This document shows, in pieces, positions 15,475 through 24,302 of a DNA stretch of 64,000 nt. Made by a program: the position numbers and the translations under genes. The stretch is from Entomohabitans teleogrylli (GTDB taxonomy: Bacteria > Pseudomonadota > Gammaproteobacteria > Enterobacterales > Enterobacteriaceae). Location: contig NZ_LLXO01000012.1 in assembly GCF_001484765.1 (NCBI RefSeq), positions 234,089-298,088 on the forward strand, read 5' to 3'. Each line of letters starts with the position of its first letter. Position 1 is the first letter of the stretch. Below the pieces are notes generated by a model that ran no database searches, had not been told where the DNA came from, and was given only the letters and a program-made list of their open reading frames with translations.

Positions 15475-17619
15475 TTATTCCAGCGCTTCCATCTGCCCGT
15501 TGCCGAGATGCTTCACGCGCCGCTTCACCTCTTCCTGCTTGCCGGCGTTGAACGGGCGGGCGTCCGGGCTGCCGAGATAACCACACACCCGGCGAGTGAC
15601 CGATACTCGTGAGGCGTCGTGATTACCACATTTCGGGCAGGTGAAACCCTTGCTGGTACATTCAAATTCACCGGTATAACCGCACTCATAACACTCGTCG
15701 ATCGGCGTATTGGTCCCGTAATACGGCACGTGCTGATAGCTGTAATCCCACACGTCCTCCAGCGCCCGCAGGTTATGCTGAATGTTCGGGTATTCGCCGT
15801 AACAGATGAACCCGCCGCTGGCCAGGGGCGGATACGGCGCCTCAAAGTCGATCTTGTCGTAGGGGTTAACCTTTTTCTCTACATCCAGGTGGAAACTGTT
15901 GGTGTAATACCCTTTATCGGTCACCCCTTCCACCACGCCGAAATCAGCGGTATCAATGCGGCAGAAACGATCGCACAGGTTTTCGCTCGGCGTACTGTAC
16001 AGGCTGAAACCATAGCCGGTTTCCGCTTTCCAGGCGTCCACCGCCTGGCGCAGGCGCTCAACAATCTGCACCGCTTTGGCGCGCAGCGCCGCGCTGTCAT
16101 AAATGTGCTGTTCGCCGAACAGCGCATTGATGGTTTCGTGGATCCCGATATAGCCCAGCGAAATAGAGGCGCGGCCGTTTTTGAAAATATCGGCAATGTT
16201 GTCGTCGGCCTTCAGACGCACGCCGCAGGCGCCTTCCATATACAGAATCGGCGCAACCCGGGCCTTGACCCCTTCCAGACGGGCAATACGCGTCATCAGC
16301 GCTTTTCTGGCCAGCTTCAGACGATCGTCAAGCAGCGCCCAGAAGGCCTCTTCGTTCCTGCCCGCTTCCAGCGCGATACGCGGCAGGTTAAGGCTGATAA
16401 CCCCGAGATTGTTGCGTCCGTCGTGGATCATCTCGCCATTTTCTTCATACACGCCGAGGAAACTGCGACAGCCCATCGGCGTTTTGAATGAACCGGTCAC
16501 CTTCACCACCTGATCGTAGTTAAGGATATCCGGATACATACGTTTACTGGCGCACTCCAGCGCCAGTTGCTTGATGTCGTAGTTCGCATCGCCGAACTTG
16601 TGGTTCAGGCCGTCGCGAATAGCGAACACCAGTTTCGGGAACACGGCGGTTTTGTGGTTTTTACCCAGCCCGGCGATGCGGTTGCGCAGAATCGAAGTCT
16701 GGATCAGACGCGACTCCCAACTGGTGCCGAGGCCGAAACCAAAGGTGACGAACGGCGTCTGGCCGTTGGCGGTGTGCAGGGTGTTAACTTCATATTCCAG
16801 CGACTGGAAGGCGTCATAACACTCTTTTTCGGTGCGCGCTCGGGCATAGCCTTCGGCGTCCGGGACCTGCCACTCTTCGGCAATCTGCTGGTGTTTTTTA
16901 AAGCTGGCGGTCACGAACGGCGCCAGCACTTCGTCAATACGGTTGATAGTGGTGCCGCCATAAATATGGCTGGCGACCTGGGCAATGATTTGCGCCGTCA
17001 CCGCCGTGGCGGTAGAGATGGATTTCGGCGGTTCGATTTCCGCGTTGCCCATCTTAAAGCCGTGGGTCAGCATGCCTTTCAGATCAATCAGCATGCAGTT
17101 GAACATCGGGAAGAAGGGCGAATAGTCCAGATCGTGGTAGTGAATTTCACCGCGCTCGTGAGCCAGCACTACATCGCGGGGCAGCAGGTGCTGCCTGGCA
17201 TAGTGTTTGGCCACGATGCCCGCCAGCAGATCGCGCTGGGTGGGGATCACTTTACTGTCTTTGTTGGCGTTTTCGTTGAGCAGCGCGGAATTGGTCTGCT
17301 CCACCAGACCGCGAATTTCCTGGTTCAGGCGGCCGCGCTTTTCCCGGGCGATATCCCGGTCATGGCGATATTCAATATAAGCGCGCGCCAGCTGTTTGTA
17401 ATTACCGGCCATCAGCTGGTTTTCTACTGCCGTCTGGATCTCATGGATGTCCACCTGACTACGGTTTTCCATCTGGGTCCGGACGACATCTGCGACGGTG
17501 GCGCAATAATCTGCGTCATCGACTCCCGCTGCTTTAGCCGCACGAAGAATCGCTTCTTTGATGCGCTCTGAATTGAAAGGTACTTTGCACCCATCTCGTT
17601 TCATCACATGCGGTGTCAT
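15475..17619 (-). CDS. nrdD: Anaerobic ribonucleoside-triphosphate reductase NrdD
   Basis: 714 residues (E. coli 712). It reduces ribonucleoside triphosphates to deoxy forms under anaerobic conditions with a glycyl radical. The N-terminal ATP-cone allosteric domain covers about residues 1-95 (MKRDGCKVPFNSERIKEAIL). The radical Gly is in RRVCGYLGSPDARPF near the C-terminus. The structural zinc site is formed by the CX2C pairs of ECYECG and CPKCG. Nearly every block is identical to the E. coli enzyme. It is transcribed first in nrdDG; two FNR sites and a possible NrdR box lie upstream. Confidence 0.97.
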   Translation of the reverse strand: MTPHVMKRDGCKVPFNSERIKEAILRAAKAAGVDDADYCATVADVVRTQMENRSQVDIHEIQTAVENQLMAGNYKQLARAYIEYRHDRDIAREKRGRLNQEIRGLVEQTNSALLNENANKDSKVIPTQRDLLAGIVAKHYARQHLLPRDVVLAHERGEIHYHDLDYSPFFPMFNCMLIDLKGMLTHGFKMGNAEIEPPKSISTATAVTAQIIAQVASHIYGGTTINRIDEVLAPFVTASFKKHQQIAEEWQVPDAEGYARARTEKECYDAFQSLEYEVNTLHTANGQTPFVTFGFGLGTSWESRLIQTSILRNRIAGLGKNHKTAVFPKLVFAIRDGLNHKFGDANYDIKQLALECASKRMYPDILNYDQVVKVTGSFKTPMGCRSFLGVYEENGEMIHDGRNNLGVISLNLPRIALEAGRNEEAFWALLDDRLKLARKALMTRIARLEGVKARVAPILYMEGACGVRLKADDNIADIFKNGRASISLGYIGIHETINALFGEQHIYDSAALRAKAVQIVERLRQAVDAWKAETGYGFSLYSTPSENLCDRFCRIDTADFGVVEGVTDKGYYTNSFHLDVEKKVNPYDKIDFEAPYPPLASGGFICYGEYPNIQHNLRALEDVWDYSYQHVPYYGTNTPIDECYECGYTGEFECTSKGFTCPKCGNHDASRVSVTRRVCGYLGSPDARPFNAGKQEEVKRRVKHLGNGQMEALE

Positions 17620-17779
17620 GATCTCTCCATATTGAGTAAAAAAGGTTATCCACAGAGGTCTGGATATTTCCGGGGGCGCTGTTTCGCTTGCGCATCAGCG
17701 TCTTTCCCGGGTCCGGCCCTTTTTATCCACAGCAAATCCCCACGTTATTATTGGTGGGTTGATGCTATTGTAGACGGAA

Positions 17780-17795
17780 AATACAACATATTGGG
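17780..17795 (-). promoter_or_regulatory. Possible NrdR box of nrdDG
   Basis: On the minus strand CCCAATATGTTGTATT resembles the NrdR consensus ACACAATATATTGTGT. It lies where transcription should begin, judging from the FNR sites. A clear second box at the usual distance was not found, so confidence is modest. Confidence 0.4.
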
Positions 17796-17823
17796 CCGGA
17801 ATGCATTTTAAAGTCTATATATA

Positions 17824-17837
17824 GTGATTTTCATCAA
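17824..17837 (-). promoter_or_regulatory. FNR site 1 of nrdDG
   Basis: Minus-strand TTGATGAAAATCAC matches TTGAT-N4-ATCAA at nine of ten positions. It is followed on the minus strand by AT-rich sequence suited to a -10 element (TAAAAT). The second site is exactly 31 bp further upstream, like the E. coli nrdDG pair as I remember it. Confidence 0.75.
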
Positions 17838-17854
17838 AGATGTTTGCGAGTTTC

Positions 17855-17868
17855 TTGATGCAGAACAA
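17855..17868 (+). promoter_or_regulatory. FNR site 2 of nrdDG
   Basis: TTGATGCAGAACAA keeps one perfect FNR half site and a second with one mismatch. Its centre lies 31 bp (three helical turns) from site 1, favouring side-by-side binding. Confidence 0.65.
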
Positions 17869-18027
17869 AGTAAATCCTGTGGTCCTGCTCTGGCGGGCGC
17901 TACGGGGAAACAGAAATATCTCTTAAATGTATTGTACAAAAACCGCGTTTTTTCTATGGATACCCTGAGGTAGCCGGAGCATTGGCGCTCCGACCAGTCC
18001 GCTATTGTGCAGCTTGTGCCGCAGGCG

Positions 18028-19683
18028 TTACGCGCTTTGCAGCCACCAGACTGCTTCATAGGGGCGCAGTGTGATGTCACTGCCCGGCGTCGGCGCGTCA
18101 GGGTAGTTGTGCATCATGACCTGGCCGCGGGCGGTAATCTGCTCCAGCGGCAGCGTCTCTTTGCTCAGGTTGGCGACCACCGTCAGGGTTTGATCCTGCC
18201 AGTTGCGCTGATAACACCACAGGAAAGGGTGAGCCGGCAGCAGGTCCTGGTAATCCCCGAAGGTGAGTACCGGCAGCATCTTGCGCAGTTGGATCAAACG
18301 TTGATAGGTGAAGAACACCGAATCTTCGTCGTCTAGGGTGGCGCGGGCGTTAATGGCGGGATAGTTATCGCACAGTCCGATCCATGGCGTGCCGCGGGTA
18401 AAACCCGCGTTGTCGCTGTCGTCCCACTGCATCGGAGTGCGGCCATTATCCCGCGACTTACTGGCGAGGATCGCCAGTAGTTCGTCGCTGTCGCGGCCAG
18501 CGGCGCGCAGTTCGGCGAACATATTGTGGCTCTCGACGTCCCGATAGTCGCTAATGGCGGAGAAATGCGGGTTGGTCATCCCCAGTTCTTCACCCTGGTA
18601 GATATACGGCGTACCCTGCATGCCGTGCAGCACCATGGCCAGCATTTTCGCGGCCGGCACCCGCAGCGCCCCTTCGTCGCCAAAGCGTGAGGCGATGCGC
18701 GGCTGATCGTGGTTACACCAGAATAATGCGTTCCACGCCGCACCGTGCATGCCCTGCTGCCAGTGGCGAAACAGCGCTTTTAGCGCCACGTAATCCGGCG
18801 CCGCCAGGGTCCATTTCTCGCCGCCGGGGTAGTCTACTTTCAGATGGTGGAAATTAAAGGTCATCGACAGCTCGCTGCCGTCCAGCGCGCCGTAGCGCCG
18901 GCAGTGTTCCAGCGTGGTGGAAGACATTTCCCCGACCGTCATCAGGCCGCGCGGAGTAAAGACGTCACGGCTGAACTCCTGCAGGTATTCATGAATACAC
19001 GGGCCGTCGGTATAAAAGCGCCGGCCATCGCCGCCGTTGTTATCGTCCTGAAAATCCCGGTCTTTGGAGACCAGGTTAATAACGTCGAGGCGCAGTCCGT
19101 CGACCCCCCGATCGGCCCAGAATTCGCAGACTTTTTTCAGCTCATCGCGCAGCGCCGGGTTTTCCCAGTTGAGATCTGCCTGTTCCGGCGCAAACAGATG
19201 CAGATAGTACTGACCGCTTTCCGCATGCCAGCGCCAGGCGTTGCCGCCAAATTTGGAACGCCAGTTATTGGGTAACTTGTCCGGCGTGCCGTCACGCCAG
19301 ATATAAAATGAGCGGTACGGGCTGGCTTTATCCTGCGCCTGGCGGAACCAGTCATGGCGGGTGGAGGTGTGGTTAAACACCATGTCCAGGATAATGCGGA
19401 TATCGCGCCGGTGGGCCTGCGCGACCAGGGTATCGAAGTCGTCAAGGGTGCCATAGGCCGGGTCGATGGCGGTGTAATCGGCTACGTCGTAGCCATTATC
19501 CACCTGCGGCGAGAGATAAAATGGCGTCAGCCAGATAGCATCCACCCCGAGGGTTTTCAGGTAGTCGAGGCGCTGAGTCACCCCCGCCAGGTCGCCGGTG
19601 CCGCTGCCGGTGGTGTCCTGAAAACTCTTCGGATAGATCTGATAAATAACGCCGTTTTGCCACCAGGGCAGAGTTGTCTTCAT
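18028..19683 (-). CDS. treC: Trehalose-6-phosphate hydrolase TreC
   Basis: 551 residues, as in E. coli, from the ATG at 19683 (MKTTLPWWQNGVIYQIYPKS); an upstream extension of 22 codons is rejected. It is a glycoside hydrolase family 13 enzyme that splits cytoplasmic trehalose 6-phosphate to glucose and glucose 6-phosphate. Catalytic features are the nucleophile Asp in GVDGLRLDVINL, the acid/base Glu in LMTVGEMSSTT and the transition-state Asp in FWCNHDQPRIASRF. It lies 58 bp after treB on the same strand, forming the treBC operon, repressed by TreR. Confidence 0.96.
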   Translation of the reverse strand: MKTTLPWWQNGVIYQIYPKSFQDTTGSGTGDLAGVTQRLDYLKTLGVDAIWLTPFYLSPQVDNGYDVADYTAIDPAYGTLDDFDTLVAQAHRRDIRIILDMVFNHTSTRHDWFRQAQDKASPYRSFYIWRDGTPDKLPNNWRSKFGGNAWRWHAESGQYYLHLFAPEQADLNWENPALRDELKKVCEFWADRGVDGLRLDVINLVSKDRDFQDDNNGGDGRRFYTDGPCIHEYLQEFSRDVFTPRGLMTVGEMSSTTLEHCRRYGALDGSELSMTFNFHHLKVDYPGGEKWTLAAPDYVALKALFRHWQQGMHGAAWNALFWCNHDQPRIASRFGDEGALRVPAAKMLAMVLHGMQGTPYIYQGEELGMTNPHFSAISDYRDVESHNMFAELRAAGRDSDELLAILASKSRDNGRTPMQWDDSDNAGFTRGTPWIGLCDNYPAINARATLDDEDSVFFTYQRLIQLRKMLPVLTFGDYQDLLPAHPFLWCYQRNWQDQTLTVVANLSKETLPLEQITARGQVMMHNYPDAPTPGSDITLRPYEAVWWLQSA

Positions 19684-19741
19684 GGTGCAGTCCTGCAATA
19701 AAACGGAAGAGGCGCGGATCCCCGCGCCCGGGAGAGCGTCA

Positions 19742-21160
19742 TCAGGCAACTTCCAGTACGCCCTGGCGGAATTTACGCCGGTACATGGCGCTGGTCAGTA
19801 CCAGCGGCACAACCACCGCGACCAGCATCGCCAGCGCGCAAAGGGTCCAGTAACGCGGCTGGATTGAGAGGATCCCCGGCAGGCCGCCGACGCCGATGCC
19901 GTTCGCCAGTACGCCGTTCAGGCCGCACAGCAGGCCGGCAAGGCCGGAGCCAATCATGGCGCACAGCATCGGGAAGCGATACTTGAGGTTAATACCGTAC
20001 ATCGCCGGCTCAGTGACCCCGAGATAAGCGGAGATGGCGGCGGGAACGGAGATTTCGCGCTCGTTGTGCTTGCGGCTACAGATAATAATCCCCACCACCG
20101 CAGAGGCCTGGGCGATGTTCGACAGCGCGATCAGCGGCCATACTGGCGTACCGCCCATGCTCTGGATCATCTGCATATCGATAGCCAGCGTGGTCTGGTG
20201 GACGCCGGTAATCACCAGCGGCGCATACAGGAAACCGAATAATGCCGCGCCTATCGGGGCAAAACTGCCGGTCATCAGATGACGTACGGCGAAAGCGACG
20301 CCGTCGCCGATCATGCGGCCGAACGGGCCGATCAGCGCGTGAGCGAGGAACACCGCCAGCAGCAGAGAGCAGACCGGCACCACTACCAGGTAGAGGTAAT
20401 CGGGGACCAGACGCTTGAGGCGCGTTTCAATCATACCCAGCGCCAGGCCCGCCAGCAGGGCGGGGATGACCTGCGCCTGATAGCCGACTTTGGCGATGGT
20501 GAACAGACCGAAATTCCACACTTCCGGTGCCTGGGAACCGAGCAGATAGGCGTTCATTAACTGGGGCGACACCAGAGTGACCCCCAGCACAATACCGAGG
20601 ATCGGCGTGCCGCCCATCTTCCGTACTGCCGACCAGCAGATCCCCACCGGCAGATAGAAGAAAATCGCCTCGCCGATCAGCCAGAGAAAATCGTAGATAG
20701 ACTGTAGTGCGGGATACATTTGCGCCAGCGTCTGGCCGTTGCTCATTGGCACATCGCCAATAACGTTGCGGAAGCCGAGGATCAGACCGCCGCTGATCAG
20801 CGCCGGCAGCAGCGGGAAGAAGATCTCCGCAAAATGGGAGATGGCGCGTTCGTGCCACTTCATATTCTGGCGCGCCGCCAGTTTGGCCTGCTCTTTATCC
20901 GCCGCGCTCCGGCCGGTACTGCGCAACAGCGCCTGGTAGTAATCGCCTACTTCCGTACCGATCACCACCTGGAACTGGCCGGCGTTGGTGAAGCAGCCTT
21001 TGACCATCGGCAGCGCTTCGATCTCTTTAGGTCTGGCGCTGGCCGGGTTGTTCAGTACGAAACGCAGCCGGGTAATACAGTGGCTGACAGTAGCGATATT
21101 GTCGCGGCCGCCGACCAGTTCGATCAGCCTGTCGATGTCCTGTTGTTGTACTTTGCTCAT
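19742..21160 (-). CDS. treB: Trehalose-specific PTS permease EIIBC, TreB
   Basis: 472 residues (E. coli 473). The N-terminal EIIB domain holds the phosphorylated Cys in ATVSHCITRLRFVL. The EIIC domain follows with about ten membrane segments and the family motif GVTEPAMYGINLKYRFP. It imports trehalose and phosphorylates it to trehalose 6-phosphate, using EIIA-Glc (Crr) as phosphate donor because it has no EIIA of its own. It is first in treBC, and the TreR operator lies upstream. Confidence 0.96.
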   Translation of the reverse strand: MSKVQQQDIDRLIELVGGRDNIATVSHCITRLRFVLNNPASARPKEIEALPMVKGCFTNAGQFQVVIGTEVGDYYQALLRSTGRSAADKEQAKLAARQNMKWHERAISHFAEIFFPLLPALISGGLILGFRNVIGDVPMSNGQTLAQMYPALQSIYDFLWLIGEAIFFYLPVGICWSAVRKMGGTPILGIVLGVTLVSPQLMNAYLLGSQAPEVWNFGLFTIAKVGYQAQVIPALLAGLALGMIETRLKRLVPDYLYLVVVPVCSLLLAVFLAHALIGPFGRMIGDGVAFAVRHLMTGSFAPIGAALFGFLYAPLVITGVHQTTLAIDMQMIQSMGGTPVWPLIALSNIAQASAVVGIIICSRKHNEREISVPAAISAYLGVTEPAMYGINLKYRFPMLCAMIGSGLAGLLCGLNGVLANGIGVGGLPGILSIQPRYWTLCALAMLVAVVVPLVLTSAMYRRKFRQGVLEVA

Positions 21161-21329
21161 GATAAGACCCTGTGGGTGTCCGCACGCGATCGCTCTGGCC
21201 GGGGGATACCGCTCCCCTTTGCTGGCGCCTGTCCCGTAAACCAGACGCCGCCGGAAGGGTGCTGTGCAGAGAAAGTGTGTCAGGTGAAAGCCTGAAAACA
21301 GGGTAGCGGTGAACGGATTTTACTGGAAT

Positions 21330-21341
21330 GGGAACGTTCCC
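21330..21341. promoter_or_regulatory. TreR operator
   Basis: GGGAACGTTCCC, a perfect 12-bp palindrome between treR and treB, identical to the TreR operator half-site pattern known in E. coli. A TAAAAT that could serve as -10 lies just downstream on the minus strand, so repressor binding would block transcription of treB. Confidence 0.8.
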
Positions 21342-21382
21342 TATCCTGGCGCGCGATCACAAAATTTGTGTCGCGGCGGCGA

Positions 21383-22330
21383 TTAGCTCAGGGTGGCAGG
21401 GACCACTATCTGGCGTAATTCAGCGTGCTGAGAGATCTGGGCGATCAGTTGGGAAGCCGCTTCCAGCCCGGCCTGCGCGTAACCGGGATCGACGGCGATA
21501 ATCTCCGGATGGAGAAATTTCATCAGCGGCGTATTGCCGACACTGGCCAGTTGCACGTCGCCACGCTGCTGTTCCTGGAGGTATTTGCTGGCCCCCAGCG
21601 CCAGGGTATCCGTGGCGCAGATCAGCGCGCTGGTCTGCGGGGTCAGGACGCCGGCGACCTGCTCATAGCCCTGCTTCATGGCGAGGCCGGGCAGGGCGTC
21701 GACCGGGGTAAGGCGCAGTTTTTTACACCAGGCGAGGTAGGACTGGTGGCGGCGTAAACCGGTGGTGGTATCGCTGTGCGGTACGCCGAGAAAGCTGATA
21801 TGGCGGTGCCCCTGGTCGTAAAGCGTTTGCATCAGGATGGCGATAGCCCCTTCATCGTCGTAACACACGGAGGCATAGCCTTTGGCATCCCGGGCGATCA
21901 GCACCAGCGTGGACTGCCAGGGCTGGAGCATTTTTTCGCTGATGCCGGTAAAACCGAACAGGATAACGCCATCGATATTGCGCCGGCTCAGCATTCCGAG
22001 GTGCTCGTCCACCAGTTGCGGGGAGAACTGACTCTCCATCATGATAGGGTCATAGCCTTGTTCATAAAGGCTCGGCAGGATGGTCTGTACCGCCAGGTTT
22101 TCCGACAAAGAGTCCAGGCGAGTGACGATAATGGCGACCACTTTATCGCTCTGGCCGCGCATCGCCCGGGCGGATCGGGAAGGGGAAAATCCCTGTTGTT
22201 GCATTACCGCCTCCACCCGTTCCCGGGTGCGGGCGCTGACGCCGCTTTCATTGTTCAGAACGCGTGAGACCGTGGATTTGCCCACCCCGCTCAGGCGTGC
22301 GATATCTTTGATGGTCAGTCTGTTTTGCAT
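21383..22330 (-). CDS. treR: Trehalose operon repressor TreR
   Basis: 315 residues, as in E. coli, from the ATG at 22330 (MQNRLTIKDIARLSGVGKS). It is a LacI/GalR-family repressor: an N-terminal helix-turn-helix (TIKDIARLSGVGKSTVSRVL) with hinge helix (SPSRSARAMRG), followed by a periplasmic-binding-protein-like sensor that binds trehalose 6-phosphate as inducer. It sits upstream of treB on the same strand with its own promoter region. In E. coli the mgtA gene lies beyond treR; here that position is taken by the AT-rich spacer and the vWA operon. Confidence 0.95.
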   Translation of the reverse strand: MQNRLTIKDIARLSGVGKSTVSRVLNNESGVSARTRERVEAVMQQQGFSPSRSARAMRGQSDKVVAIIVTRLDSLSENLAVQTILPSLYEQGYDPIMMESQFSPQLVDEHLGMLSRRNIDGVILFGFTGISEKMLQPWQSTLVLIARDAKGYASVCYDDEGAIAILMQTLYDQGHRHISFLGVPHSDTTTGLRRHQSYLAWCKKLRLTPVDALPGLAMKQGYEQVAGVLTPQTSALICATDTLALGASKYLQEQQRGDVQLASVGNTPLMKFLHPEIIAVDPGYAQAGLEAASQLIAQISQHAELRQIVVPATLS

Positions 22331-22525
22331 GGTCTCTGCCTTATGATCGCCGCTACGCACCCAGTGAGGTTATGCTACTCACCCGTCAGGGTTGGGTAAA
22401 GCGCTGCTTTCTCTGGATTTGTATGTCGGCGGATTATGCAGGGCGTAGGGTGATGGCGTGGGGGCGCGATAGTGCCCTTCATTATTGCTCCGGGCGGAGA
22501 CGGTGAAAATACGCGGATATTGCTG

Positions 22526-22586
22526 GTTAATAATATTGATATATATTATTTGAAATTATCTATTATTGATATTTAATATTATTAAC
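22526..22586. repeat. AT-rich inverted repeat
   Basis: Perfect 12-bp arms GTTAATAATATT (22526-22537) and AATATTATTAAC (22575-22586) around a 37-bp AT-rich spacer that itself repeats TATTGATAT-like words. It may be a binding region for H-NS or another silencer, or a structural remnant. Confidence 0.6.
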
Positions 22587-22620
22587 TGGAAACTTTCGGA
22601 ATTATTAAATATTTCTTCAA

Positions 22621-22698
22621 CTATTCAGGATCTTTTTCGCAAAGAGTGCTACTGTTCATAGCGGTACCTTTTTCCATTTCAATTAACGATTCTTTCAT
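22621..22698 (-). CDS. Possible 25-residue small protein
   Basis: Minus-strand reading frame starting MKESLIEMEKGTAMNSST with AAGGAA six bases before the ATG and a TAG stop after 25 codons. It is hydrophilic and acidic, with no membrane segment. I do not recognise it. The good ribosome-binding site is the only positive evidence; short frames of this kind also arise by chance. Confidence 0.3.
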   Translation of the reverse strand: MKESLIEMEKGTAMNSSTLCEKDPE

Positions 22699-22728
22699 TG
22701 ATAATTCCTTTTTCAATTGCCCCTTTTT

Positions 22729-22752
22729 CCGCAGCTCCGGCTGCGGCTTTTT
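22729..22752 (+). terminator. Orphan rho-independent terminator
   Basis: Arms CCGCAGC and GCTGCGG around TCCG, followed by CTTTTTCTT on the plus strand. There is no plus-strand gene for hundreds of bases upstream (treR is on the other strand), so it may end a small RNA beginning in the AT-rich region. Confidence 0.7.
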
Positions 22753-22883
22753 CTTATACTTGCGGATCGGCGCCAGGTCTGATGTGTGAAGTTATCTATC
22801 TCCAAAATAAAGTAGGTTATATTTTAAATCGAGGTTGCTTACTGTAGCCTGCCCTTTTTTATGGATAACTAAGGATTATATTC

Positions 22884-23564
22884 ATGAACGGAATCATTCC
22901 TGACGTTTCATTTATTAATAATAATGAACAGCGTACACCGCTAATTCTGGTTCTGGATTGCTCGGGAAGTATGTCCGGGGAGCCGATAGAGCAGCTTAAT
23001 CAGGGGCTGGCGTTGCTGGAAAATGCGCTGAAAACCGATGTTATTGCCGCTAAACGGGTACGTCTGCTGGTCATTCAGTATGGCGGCCATGATGAATGCC
23101 GTATTCTGGGGGACTGGTGCGATGCGATGGCGTTTAACGCGCCACGCCTTGAGGCCAATGGCCTGACGCCTACCGGCAAAGCGGTAGAACTGGCGCTCAA
23201 TGAAATTGAAGCGGAAAAACAGCGCCTGAAGCAGGCGGGTGTGGCCTATACACGTCCATGGCTATTCCTGATGTCCGATGGCGTGCCGACCGATCTCTGG
23301 GAAGGGGCGGCGGAATATTGTCGGGCTTCGCAAGCGGCTCATAAAGTTGCCGTATTCCCGATCTGCGTCGGGGAGGGTGCCTCCGCGGATGTGATGGGAC
23401 ATTTTTCACAGCACGGTATTCAGGGCGTGAAGCGTCTGCAGGGGCTGCAGTTCCGCGAACTTTTCCTTTGGCTGAGCGCCAGTATGCAGGTGGTTTCGCA
23501 ATCAGTACCCGGCGGGCAGGCGCAATTGCCGCCTACCGATAACTGGTCCAGCGCGCCGGTATAA
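22884..23564 (+). CDS. von Willebrand factor A-domain protein (TerY/YegL-like)
   Basis: 226 residues, almost entirely one vWA domain. The metal-ion-dependent adhesion site is complete: D25-x-S27-x-S29 in LDCSGSMSG, the Thr in LTPTGKAVE, and the Asp in LMSDGVPTD. There is no signal peptide, so it is cytoplasmic. vWA proteins of this kind stand next to a PP2C phosphatase and a Ser/Thr kinase in TerY-P type triads and in the E. coli yegL-yegK-yegI set. Such a protein probably acts as a metal-dependent docking or scaffold partner. It is the first gene of a tight five-gene operon (6-bp gap to the next), with AAGGA before the ATG. Confidence 0.85.
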   Translation: MNGIIPDVSFINNNEQRTPLILVLDCSGSMSGEPIEQLNQGLALLENALKTDVIAAKRVRLLVIQYGGHDECRILGDWCDAMAFNAPRLEANGLTPTGKAVELALNEIEAEKQRLKQAGVAYTRPWLFLMSDGVPTDLWEGAAEYCRASQAAHKVAVFPICVGEGASADVMGHFSQHGIQGVKRLQGLQFRELFLWLSASMQVVSQSVPGGQAQLPPTDNWSSAPV

Positions 23565-23570
23565 CGTGCT

Positions 23571-24302
23571 ATGTGGCGAATTTATGGTGCCTCGGCGGTG
23601 GGCTGGTCCCATCAGCAACATCAACTGCCCTGTCAGGATGCGTTTTATGCGGTGTCTGATGGCGAACGCATGATCGCCGCCGTATGCGATGGCGCCGGCT
23701 CCGCTCGTTTCAGCCATGATGGCGCGACATTTGTGACCCGGCAAATTGTCGCGCGTCTGCTGTTAATGGGGGATCGGACGCTGACAGAACAGGCACTGCG
23801 CGGCGAAATTGAACAGGTTCGTCTCGATCTCAGTCTGCTGGCCGCGGAGTACGGTCATGACGTGGAAGAATACGCCTGTACGCTGCTGGTCGTCTGGGTA
23901 GACGCCAGCCAGGGGTGGATCATGCACCTGGGCGATGGCAGCGCGCTGATGCAGGGGGCAAGGGAAGATGAACGGGTATTTTCTGCTGCCGAGAACGGCG
24001 AATATGCCAATCAGACCTGGTTTTTAACCTCTGAGAGCTGGCGGGAACATCTGCGTATTCAGCGGGTCGCTTTTCCGGTGCAACAACTGGTGATGATGAC
24101 CGACGGGGTCCAGCCCTTTGCCCTGGATAAAGGTGGTGAAGGTTTGTTTGCGCCGTTTATGACGCCGGTTATTGATTACCTGCGCCGCCAGTCGGTTCAG
24201 GAGGGCAGCGCGGCGCTGCGGGCGACACTGGACGATCCGCGTACGCAGGCGATTACCGGCGATGATAAAACGCTGCTGATTGCTCTGCGTGGGGCACTGT
24301 AA
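23571..24302 (+). CDS. PP2C-family Ser/Thr phosphatase (YegK-like)
   Basis: 243 residues. Metal-binding Asp motifs of the PP2C/SpoIIE fold are seen in order: QLPCQDAFYA, AAVCDGAGSARFSHDGA, MHLGDGSALM, MMTDGVQPFA and ITGDDKTLLIAL. It is probably cytoplasmic and would remove phosphate from Ser/Thr targets of the kinase encoded next. It starts 6 bp after the vWA gene and overlaps the kinase gene by one base (TAATG), so the three are made together. Confidence 0.85.
   Translation: MWRIYGASAVGWSHQQHQLPCQDAFYAVSDGERMIAAVCDGAGSARFSHDGATFVTRQIVARLLLMGDRTLTEQALRGEIEQVRLDLSLLAAEYGHDVEEYACTLLVVWVDASQGWIMHLGDGSALMQGAREDERVFSAAENGEYANQTWFLTSESWREHLRIQRVAFPVQQLVMMTDGVQPFALDKGGEGLFAPFMTPVIDYLRRQSVQEGSAALRATLDDPRTQAITGDDKTLLIALRGAL

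Larger units (their letters stand above)
17620..18027. other. nrdD regulatory region between nrdD and treC
   Basis: 408 bp without a gene. It carries the nrdD promoter region read on the minus strand: two FNR sites and an NrdR-like box, described separately. The part next to treC (about 17870-18027) shows no clear terminator. Confidence 0.7.
22331..22883. other. AT-rich spacer between treR and the vWA operon
   Basis: 553 bp holding an AT-rich inverted repeat (22526-22586), a possible 25-codon minus-strand gene (22621-22698) and an orphan plus-strand terminator (22729-22752). The sharp drop in G+C against both neighbours is notable. It contains the promoter region of the 22.9-30.8 kb operon, but no convincing -35/-10 pair was found by eye. 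Confidence 0.7.

Noticed and set aside
21356..21378. Possible CRP site before treB
   Set aside because: Only one half site (TGTGA) is good; the inverted TCACA...TGTGT pair has the wrong orientation for CRP.
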